A stretch of DNA of 12,395 nucleotides. It comes from CBFGRV01 sp965651265. GTDB taxonomy: Bacteria > Bacteroidota > Rhodothermia > Rhodothermales > VXPQ01. The notes beneath the pieces are model-generated. The model was not told the DNA's origin. It did no database searches and was given only the letters and a program-made list of their open reading frames with translations. The stretch covers positions 1 through 12,395 of the forward strand of contig CBFGRV010000080.1 in NCBI GenBank assembly GCA_965651265.1. The letters are read 5' to 3'. Below, piece by piece: positions 1-5,626 of the stretch (position 1 is its first letter; every line of letters starts with the position of its first letter). A program made the position numbers and the translations under genes.

Positions 1-472
1 GGACGCGATCGTCCAGCGCCTCGAAAACGGCGCGCGCGTAATTCGCGAACCATCCCGAAATATCCCGATTCAGCCACCCTCCACGCTCGTCGAGGGCCGC
101 GGGCAGATCCCAGTGATACAGGGTCACGTTCGGCTGAATGGCGTGCTCCAGCAGGGTATCGACGAGCCGGCTGTAGAAGTCGAGCCCCGCCTGGTTCACG
201 CGCCCGATGCCATCGGGGAAAACGCGACTCCACGCGATGCTGAACCGATACGAGCCGAGACCCAGCTGCGCCATCAGATCGACATCCTCCTCGAAGCGCC
301 GGTAATGGTCGCACGCCACGTCGCCCGAGGTGCCATCCGCCACGTTGCCGGGCATCCGCACGAACCGGTCCCAGATGCTCGGCCCGGCGCCGTCGGCCAG
401 GGGCGAGCCTTCGATCTGATAGGCGGATGTGGAAGCGCCCCAGATGAACGATTCGGGAAAGGACTCGGGCAT
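1..472 (-). CDS. GH1 family beta-glucosidase, N-terminal part (runs off the window start)
   Basis: Glycoside hydrolase family 1 enzyme, expected to cleave terminal beta-linked glucose or a related sugar from oligosaccharides. Only the first 157 codons are visible. Family landmarks are clear: ESFIWGASTSAYQIEG at residues 7-22, where Gln19 is the usual glycone-binding Gln; DHYRRFEEDVDLMAQLG at 55-71; YRFSIAWSR at 75-83; and LYHWDLP at 118-124, where the His normally contacts substrate. The acid/base TFNEP motif and the nucleophile ENG motif would lie beyond base 1, so catalysis cannot be judged. ATG at 472 is chosen because the conserved ESFIWGAS block follows within six residues; no strong Shine-Dalgarno is seen. 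There is no signal peptide, so it is probably cytoplasmic. It is divergent from xylA across 185 bp. Many GH1 enzymes are galactosidases or fucosidases as well, so substrate is open; the family call is very secure. Confidence 0.93.
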   Translation of the reverse strand, partial: MPESFPESFIWGASTSAYQIEGSPLADGAGPSIWDRFVRMPGNVADGTSGDVACDHYRRFEEDVDLMAQLGLGSYRFSIAWSRVFPDGIGRVNQAGLDFYSRLVDTLLEHAIQPNVTLYHWDLPAALDERGGWLNRDISGWFANYARAVFEALDDRV

Positions 473-597
473 GCGGCGGAGATGGATTTGGTGGATGGAC
501 TTAGGCGATGAATTTGGCGAAACAGAGCGTGATCCGTGATCTCGCGATCCAAGATAGAAAGGCCGACACTCATCGTCTTCCTTCGTACCTTGCAGGC

Positions 598-612
598 CGC
601 TCACGTTGAGCG
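598..612. promoter_or_regulatory. Candidate operator palindrome between divergent GH1 and xylA genes
   Basis: A perfect inverted repeat, CGCTCA-CGT-TGAGCG, has 6-bp arms and a 3-bp centre. It sits 45 bp before the xylA ATG and 125 bp upstream of the GH1 ATG, inside the 185-bp region (473-657) that must carry the promoters of both genes. Position and symmetry fit a dimeric sugar-responsive repressor such as a LacI- or GntR-type regulator, but no regulator gene is in the window and the sequence is not a known consensus to me. Palindromes of this size also occur by chance. No convincing sigma70 -35/-10 pair was found in the region. Confidence 0.25.
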
Positions 613-657
613 CATCGAACCGCATCCTTCACCCATCCGAAAGAAAACCAGATCGCC

Positions 658-1818
658 ATGTACGAACCGAAGCCCGAGCATAAGTTCACCTTCGGCTTGT
701 GGACCGTCGGCAACGTCGGCCGTGATCCCTTCGGCGAACCCGTGCGCGGGGCCCTAGACCCCGTCGATATCGTGCACCTGCTCGCCGAGGTCGGCGCCTA
801 TGGCGTGAACTTCCACGACAACGACCTCGTGCCGATCGACGCGAGTCCGGCCGAGCGCGATCGGATCGTCCGGGACTTCCGGCGGGCGCTCGATGACACC
901 GGCCTCAAGGTGCCGATGGCCACCACGAATCTCTTCACCGATCCCGTCTTCCGGGATGGCGCCTTCACGTCGAACGACTCGGCCGTGCGGGCCTATGCCC
1001 TCCAGAAGACGATGCGGGCCATGGATCTCGGCGTGGAGCTCGGCGCGCAAACGTACGTGTTCTGGGGCGGGCGCGAGGGCACCGAGTCGGATGCGACGAA
1101 GAGCCCGCTCGATGCGCTCAGGCGGTTCCGCGAGGCGCTGAACTTCCTGTGCGAGTACGCCGTGGATCAGGGCTACGACCTGAAGTTCGCCCTCGAGCCC
1201 AAGCCGAACGAGCCACGCGGCGACATCTATCTCTCGACGGTCGGCGCCATGCTCGCCTTCATCGAAACGCTCGACCGCCCCGAGATGGTCGGCGTGAATC
1301 CGGAGGTGGCCCACGAGCACATGGCCGGCCTCAACTTCACCCACGCCGTGGCGCAGGCCTGGGATGCCGGGAAGCTCTTCCACATCGACCTGAACGATCA
1401 GAATCCAGGCCGGTACGACCAGGATTTTCGCTTCGCAGGCTATAATCCCAAGCCGGCCTTCTTCCTCGTCAAGTTCCTGGAGGATGTGGGCTACGAGGGG
1501 CCGCGGCACTTCGATGCCCACGCGTACCGCACGGAGGATCTCGAGGGCGTGAAGGAGTTTGCCCGCGGGTGCATGCGCAGCTACCTCATCCTGAAGGAGA
1601 AGGCGCGGCAGTTCAATGAGGATGACGAAATCCAGGCGCTGCTGCGGGAGGCTCACGCGTCATCGGCCGACCACCCGGAGTTCGCGGGGGGATTCTCACG
1701 CGAGAAGGCCGATCAGCTCAAGGCGCACACTTTCGATCGGCGGTCGATCGCCGCACGCGGCAAGGGCTACGAGCGGCTGGACCAGCTCGTCACCGAGCTC
1801 TTGCTGGGCGTGCGTTAG
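658..1818 (+). CDS. xylA: Xylose isomerase
   Basis: Converts D-xylose to D-xylulose (and D-glucose to D-fructose) in the cytoplasm with two divalent metal ions. The 386-residue product matches the shorter class I (Streptomyces/Actinoplanes type) enzyme in length and motifs. Visible active-site residues, one less than Streptomyces numbering: Trp15 and the catalytic pair His53/Asp56 in NFHDNDL, Trp136 in FWGGREGTE, Glu180 and Lys182 in LEPKPNEPRGD, Glu216 and His219 in VNPEVAHEHMAG, Asp244 in FHIDLND, Asp254 and Asp256 in YDQDF, and Asp286 in HFDAHAY. Nothing is missing, so the enzyme should be active. The ATG at 658 is followed directly by the FGLWTVGN block. A purine run GAAAG lies about 14 bases upstream and is only a weak ribosome site. 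No xylulokinase or transporter follows; the next gene is unrelated and 158 bp away, so xylA may be monocistronic. The divergent GH1 gene supports a sugar-use role. Confidence 0.97.
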   Translation: MYEPKPEHKFTFGLWTVGNVGRDPFGEPVRGALDPVDIVHLLAEVGAYGVNFHDNDLVPIDASPAERDRIVRDFRRALDDTGLKVPMATTNLFTDPVFRDGAFTSNDSAVRAYALQKTMRAMDLGVELGAQTYVFWGGREGTESDATKSPLDALRRFREALNFLCEYAVDQGYDLKFALEPKPNEPRGDIYLSTVGAMLAFIETLDRPEMVGVNPEVAHEHMAGLNFTHAVAQAWDAGKLFHIDLNDQNPGRYDQDFRFAGYNPKPAFFLVKFLEDVGYEGPRHFDAHAYRTEDLEGVKEFARGCMRSYLILKEKARQFNEDDEIQALLREAHASSADHPEFAGGFSREKADQLKAHTFDRRSIAARGKGYERLDQLVTELLLGVR

Positions 1819-1936
1819 GATCGCAGGAACGCGAAAGCCGGGAGATCCGCGTCCCGTAACAGGATCGGATCGGATCGCCACGATTGATTACCACAAGGTT
1901 GCCCCATTTCCTAAACTCGCTGTCATCTCGCAGATA

Positions 1937-1971
1937 GTCAGTTCGACAACCTCGAAAAGGAATCGACTGAC
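1937..1971 (+). promoter_or_regulatory. Leader hairpin with the AAAAGGA purine run in its loop
   Basis: GTCAG-T-TCGA (1937-1946) can pair with TCGA-CTGAC (1963-1971), giving a 9-bp stem with one bulged T. The 16-base loop holds AAAAGGA, the only Shine-Dalgarno-like run before the ATG at 1977, although its spacing to the ATG is long (about 15 bases). The stem ends five bases before the start codon, so folding could affect translation of the outer-membrane protein. The rest of the 158-bp gap after xylA (1819-1936) has a short GGATC-rich stretch near 1862-1877 and no clear promoter or terminator. Confidence 0.2.
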
Positions 1972-1976
1972 ATACA

Positions 1977-4604
1977 ATGCGACGAACTGCTACGGCGGCG
2001 ATCCTGGCGGTCGCCCTCCTGATGCTGGATGCTGACACGGCTCGCGCCGTTCAGCAGGATCTGGCGCAGGTGAGATGGGATGATGACATCGAGCGAGCCG
2101 AAAACGGTGCTCCGGTCGGTCCGCACCGCGTGTATACGCAGGGAATCTGGACGGGCAACGCCGATGATCGGTTCGAAGCCGGCCCTGTGAAGGAGTACTT
2201 TCTGGGAGACGAGTACCGCGACTTGTGGTCCGTTCCAATCGAAGTTCCGATTATCGATCTGTCCAGAACGGCCGGTGGGCTGACTCCCACCGGAGCGGCG
2301 GGGGGCCTGCAGACCTCCATCCTGTTTCTGGAAGGGGCGGATGGGCGTCATTTCATTTTGAGGAAGATGGAGAAACGCGCCGGCGACGCGCTGCCCGAGG
2401 GCACCCGGAGAACGATCGTGGAATCGTTGGTCGAAGATCAGATTTCCTCCCTCAATCCGTACTCCGCTTTCGTCATTGCACCGCTGGCCGAGGCGGCCGG
2501 CGTTCTGCACACGTCACCGCAGCTCGTCTTCATCCCCGACGATCCGCGCCTCGGTGAGCACCGCGATGCGTTCGCGAACGCGCTAGGAATGCTCGAGCGG
2601 AAGGTCGACGAAGACGTGAGCGACGAGGCCCGCTTCGCCTATTCCAGGGAGGCCATCGATTTCGAGGATCTTTACGAGCGAATCATAGCCGATGCGGAGA
2701 CTCGGGTCGATCAGGAAGCCTACGCTCGCGCGCGCCTCTTCGACATGTTCATCGGAGACAGAGACCGGCACGATGAGCAGTGGTTCTGGGCCGCCGTCGA
2801 CGATGGCCGCCGATTTCTTCCAGTTCCCATCGACCGCGACTTCGCCTTTGCCCGCTTCGACGGACTATTCAACCAGGTCGGGCGATTCACTGGGAAGACG
2901 GTGCTTCGGAAGCAGACGTACTTCAGAGACGAGATCGATAACCTGATCGGGCTGAATTACCAGGGGGCCAAGCTTGATCTTCTTTTCGCCTCCGAGCTCG
3001 ACCGCACGGATTGGATACGAATCGCGGACGAGCTTCGGGAGGCCCTTACCGATGACGTGATCGACAGCGCCCTCCGCTCCTGGCCGGCGCCCGTCTATGC
3101 GCGTATGGGCGAGGAAACGGCCGCGGCACTGAAGTCTCGACGAGACGACCTAAGCCGGGCCGCCGAGGAGTACTACGAGCTCCTGATGCAGAAGGTGGAT
3201 GTCGTGGGTTCGGACGAATCGGAGCGATTCGTCATCGATCGCGTCGACGATTACCGCACCATCATCTCAATCGAGCATGATGGGCAGAAGCTCTACCGTC
3301 GCGAGTTCTTGATCGAAGAGACCGACGAGGTCCGGCTCTACGGACTTGGAGGTGACGATGAGTTCATTCTCACGGGCCCGGTGAATCGCGGAGTCAACGT
3401 ATTTGCAGTCGGCGGCGACGGGGATGATGTCGTGGTCGCTGACCGGGGGCACCAGCCGCGTGATTTTCGCTTCTACGACGACGAGGTCAACACCGTGTCT
3501 CGTGAGACGGCGCCGGATGTGAAAGTGCTGGAGGATTCTGTGGGGTACACCTACACCCTCCATCGATACGAATTCGATCGTGTCGGTCCCGCTGTTGCTT
3601 TCGACTATGATTCGGATGAAGGGATCTATCTGGGAGGCGGCATCCGCATGGTGCGCTACGGATTCATGCGCGAACCCTACGCGGCACGGCATCAGATCGT
3701 GGCAAACTACGCGCCGCGGAGCCGGGGCTACAACATCCACTATGATGGGCTCATAACGGATTTTATTGGCCGATGGGATCTGGGGATGGAAGCCGATGTG
3801 CTGGACTTCGACCGCTACGATGACTTCTACGGATTCGGGAACGAGACACCGTCGGGTGCCAACGATCAGTTCGTGGCGCATCTGCGCTGGATTCGGGCCA
3901 ACCCGGCGCTCGAACGGGACCTCAGCTCATTGGTCCGAATTTCGATCGGTCCATACTTCGAGTTCACCAACGTGGAGCCGCCAGATGGCGTCTCCGAAAG
4001 CAATCCGACGCAGTCCGGGTACACGCAAAATGATTTTGCCGACAAGTATTTCGGTGGCTTGGTGACGCGTTTCGAAATCGATGGGCGCGATACCACAGCC
4101 GCGATGCAATCCGGACTACGGTTCATCACCGAGGCGAGCATCAATGCGAGCCTGCGGCGGTCGGACTATCGTTTCGCGCGGTTTGCGTCCGAGGCAAGCT
4201 ATGCTCTACGGCTGCTGAGTCCCGTGACCGTGGCCTTCCGCGCCGGCGGCGCCACGAACATTGGGGACTTTGCCTTCTATCAGGCCAACACTGTTGGTGG
4301 GCGAGAGAACCTCCGCGGGCTGTCTCGAACGCGCTATTCCGGCCGGACGAACGCCTATGCGAATAGTGAGCTGCGCCTGAAATTGATGGATTTCAATGTC
4401 TACCTCACGCGCGGCGAGCTTGGGACGTACGGCTTCTACGACATTGGACGCGTGTGGGCGGACGGCGACGACTCGAATCGCTGGCACCAGGGTTACGGCG
4501 GCGGAGTGTGGGTCACTCCATTCTACCTGCTTACGGTGCGCGCCGGTGTCGGCTTCTCGAAGGACGATCGCGTCATGATCCTGTCGACGGGTATGTTTTT
4601 CTAG
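1977..4604 (+). CDS. Outer-membrane protein: secreted kinase-like domain fused to an Omp85-type beta-barrel
   Basis: 875 residues. Residues 1-24 are a signal peptide (RR start, hydrophobic core, probable cut after TARA). Residues about 110-300 resemble a kinase-like fold: FILRKMEKR at 126-134 offers a candidate ATP-binding Lys; FIGDRDRHDEQW at 258-269 resembles the catalytic loop of HipA/Fam20-type kinases; PIDRDFAF at 284-291 is a possible metal-binding Asp motif. Residues 455-487 carry GLGGDDEF and VGGDGDDVV, Gly/Asp-rich like RTX calcium repeats. From about 540 to the end, alternating strands, GGRENLRGL at 774-782 (like the Omp85 RGF/RGY loop motif) and a terminal Phe point to a surface-antigen barrel. 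From memory, similar Bacteroidota proteins also carry an N-terminal metallophosphoesterase, absent here. Substrate and role are unknown; whether it phosphorylates anything, scaffolds or translocates cannot be told from sequence. No POTRA repeats are evident. It appears to be transcribed alone. Confidence 0.75.
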   Translation: MRRTATAAILAVALLMLDADTARAVQQDLAQVRWDDDIERAENGAPVGPHRVYTQGIWTGNADDRFEAGPVKEYFLGDEYRDLWSVPIEVPIIDLSRTAGGLTPTGAAGGLQTSILFLEGADGRHFILRKMEKRAGDALPEGTRRTIVESLVEDQISSLNPYSAFVIAPLAEAAGVLHTSPQLVFIPDDPRLGEHRDAFANALGMLERKVDEDVSDEARFAYSREAIDFEDLYERIIADAETRVDQEAYARARLFDMFIGDRDRHDEQWFWAAVDDGRRFLPVPIDRDFAFARFDGLFNQVGRFTGKTVLRKQTYFRDEIDNLIGLNYQGAKLDLLFASELDRTDWIRIADELREALTDDVIDSALRSWPAPVYARMGEETAAALKSRRDDLSRAAEEYYELLMQKVDVVGSDESERFVIDRVDDYRTIISIEHDGQKLYRREFLIEETDEVRLYGLGGDDEFILTGPVNRGVNVFAVGGDGDDVVVADRGHQPRDFRFYDDEVNTVSRETAPDVKVLEDSVGYTYTLHRYEFDRVGPAVAFDYDSDEGIYLGGGIRMVRYGFMREPYAARHQIVANYAPRSRGYNIHYDGLITDFIGRWDLGMEADVLDFDRYDDFYGFGNETPSGANDQFVAHLRWIRANPALERDLSSLVRISIGPYFEFTNVEPPDGVSESNPTQSGYTQNDFADKYFGGLVTRFEIDGRDTTAAMQSGLRFITEASINASLRRSDYRFARFASEASYALRLLSPVTVAFRAGGATNIGDFAFYQANTVGGRENLRGLSRTRYSGRTNAYANSELRLKLMDFNVYLTRGELGTYGFYDIGRVWADGDDSNRWHQGYGGGVWVTPFYLLTVRAGVGFSKDDRVMILSTGMFF

Positions 4605-4625
4605 CGCGCCTCTTCATCGCTACGT

Positions 4626-4736
4626 GAAAAGCATCGCTCATTTCGCTTGAAAGACGTCGCTCATTCTTTTGAACGACGTCGCTCATTCTTTTGAAAGGCG
4701 TCGCTCATTCGCTTGAAGGGCATTGCTCATTCGCTT
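4626..4736. repeat. Five tandem 22-bp repeats downstream of the outer-membrane protein gene
   Basis: Five head-to-tail units start at 4626 (23 bp), 4649, 4671, 4693 and 4715 (22 bp each). The consensus begins GAAAGRCGTCGCTCATTC and ends with YKTT-like pyrimidines; the middle copies are nearly identical and the outer ones diverge. The array begins 22 bases after the stop codon of the outer-membrane gene and ends about 120 bases before the ferritin start. Weak unit-like remnants (CATCGCT) occur on both sides, near 4615 and 4752. Twenty-two is not a multiple of three, so it is not a coding repeat, but it is close to two helical turns, which would put each unit on the same DNA face. Function unknown: a protein-binding array or slippage-derived repeat are both possible. 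The rest of 4605-4856 holds only the candidate promoter listed separately. Confidence 0.85.
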
Positions 4737-4802
4737 CCATAACGTTCCTCTCCATCGCTTCTTCTTCAAGCGTGCCGCTACTTCGCATCTTCGTTACGGA
4801 GA

Positions 4803-4830
4803 TTGCCCTGGGTTGGGTGTATCATATATC
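4803..4830 (+). promoter_or_regulatory. Weak candidate promoter for the ferritin-like gene
   Basis: TTGCCC (4803-4808) and TATATC (4825-4830) are separated by 16 bp and would start transcription near 4837, about 20 bases before the ATG at 4857. This is the most AT-rich patch in the gap. Match to the sigma70 consensus is only fair, and FCB bacteria often use a different -33/-7 pattern, so this is a tentative call. Confidence 0.25.
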
Positions 4831-4856
4831 AGTCCCACCCAAAATGTAGAGCCAAA

Positions 4857-5300
4857 ATGCAAGTCGAAACCAAAGTGGATCGAGACACGCTGGTCGAGGG
4901 CCTCAACGAGGACCTCTCCTACGAGTACCAGGCGGTGATCATGTACAACTCGTTTACGGCCATGGCCTCAGGCATCCATCGGCCGATTCTGACGGGATTC
5001 TTCGAGACCGAAATCCTCGAGGAGCTGAGGCACGCTCAGTTCCTGGCCAACAAGATTACGGCGCTCGGTGGTACGCCTACGACGACGCCCGCACCGGTGG
5101 AGTTGTACACGGGTGCCCGCGACATGCTCGAGGCCGTGCTGAAGGCCGAGACCGAGACTATCGAGCGCTACGTGCAGCGGCGGAAGCAGGCCGAAGAGTT
5201 CGGCGACTATGGACTTGCCGCGGACCTCGACGAGATCATCAGCGACGAGACCGAGCACAAGGAAGAGACGGCCAAGCTGCTGAAGGACCTTTCGCATTGA
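4857..5300 (+). CDS. Bacterioferritin-like di-iron protein, probably heme-free
   Basis: 147-residue ferritin-like four-helix protein, expected in the cytoplasm, oxidising or storing iron or protecting against peroxide. Both halves of the di-iron site are visible: Glu23 in LSYEYQA, Glu56 and His59 in EELRHA, Glu98 in KAETET, and Glu131 and His134 in SDETEH, with bacterioferritin-like spacing. The position after Glu56, which is the heme-binding Met52 in E. coli Bfr, is Leu57 here, so heme binding as in Bfr is unlikely. The length is slightly below the 155-160 of classical bacterioferritin. The ATG at 4857 is preferred: the frame stays open back to a TTG at 4803, but the added residues (Cys-rich, non-helical) do not look like the family. 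No good Shine-Dalgarno is seen. It stands alone, convergent with the HNH gene. A ferritin-like relative with another role (Dps-like, rubrerythrin-like) is possible; there is no rubredoxin CxxC tail. Confidence 0.85.
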   Translation: MQVETKVDRDTLVEGLNEDLSYEYQAVIMYNSFTAMASGIHRPILTGFFETEILEELRHAQFLANKITALGGTPTTTPAPVELYTGARDMLEAVLKAETETIERYVQRRKQAEEFGDYGLAADLDEIISDETEHKEETAKLLKDLSH

Positions 5301-5447
5301 TGATTACTCGTCGGCGGCTTCGCCGGCTTGGGCCACCGCCGCGGTGACCGATTCGTACCACAGCGATTCCAACGGATGGATTGAGGCCGCCTGGCTGGCC
5401 TATGAGTCGCACGGCACGCGGTTTACCACGCATCATAGATGCGGTCG

Positions 5448-5625
5448 GTTTGTCCAGACGCCTGGACAAACTCAGGGGCACGCGCTACGGAGGCGGCCGG
5501 TTTGTCCAGACGCCTGGACAAACGCAGGGCACGCGCTACGGAGGCGGCCAGTTTGTCCAGACCCCTGGACAAATTCATCGCACACGCTACGGAGACGGTC
5601 GGTTTGTCCAGACGCCTGGACAAAA
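5448..5625. repeat. Four tandem hairpin repeats (51-52 bp period) between convergent genes
   Basis: Each unit contains a near-perfect palindrome with arms TTTGTCCAG and CTGGACAAA around a 4-base centre (ACGC, or ACCC in the third). The palindromes lie at 5449-5470, 5501-5522, 5552-5573 and 5603-5624; copies 1 and 2 extend by one more G-C pair. The 29-30 bases between them are also conserved (core CACGCGCTACGGAGGCGGCC), so this is a tandem repeat and not a CRISPR array. A degenerate partial fifth unit runs into the end of the HNH gene, whose stop is two bases from the last palindrome. The array lies between two converging genes, so bidirectional termination or mRNA 3'-end protection is plausible, but there is no U-tract. 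The preceding stretch 5301-5447 holds two small GC palindromes (5312-5325 and 5334-5346) and no gene. The many short open frames here are by-products of the palindrome. Confidence 0.9.
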
Positions 5626-5626
5626 C

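Noticed and set aside
274..573. A 99-codon minus-strand frame at the left edge
   Set aside because: Overlaps the GH1 gene on the same strand in a different frame; GH1 motifs settle which frame is real.
754..1656. A 300-codon open frame antisense to xylA
   Set aside because: Typical of high-GC coding DNA; its protein is low in recognisable motifs while the xylA frame has complete family motifs.
4803..4856. N-terminal extension of the ferritin-like protein from a TTG start at 4803
   Set aside because: The 18 added residues do not resemble ferritin helix A, and an ATG at the expected family start exists at 4857.
5312..5346. Possible intrinsic terminator after the ferritin-like gene (CGGCG-GCTT-CGCCG and CACCGC-C-GCGGTG)
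   Set aside because: Short GC palindromes without a following T-tract in a GC-rich region; too weak to call.
5448..5625. CRISPR-like appearance: 22-24 bp palindromic repeats with about 29-bp spacers
   Set aside because: The spacers are near-copies of one another, so this is a simple tandem repeat; there are only four units and no cas gene nearby.
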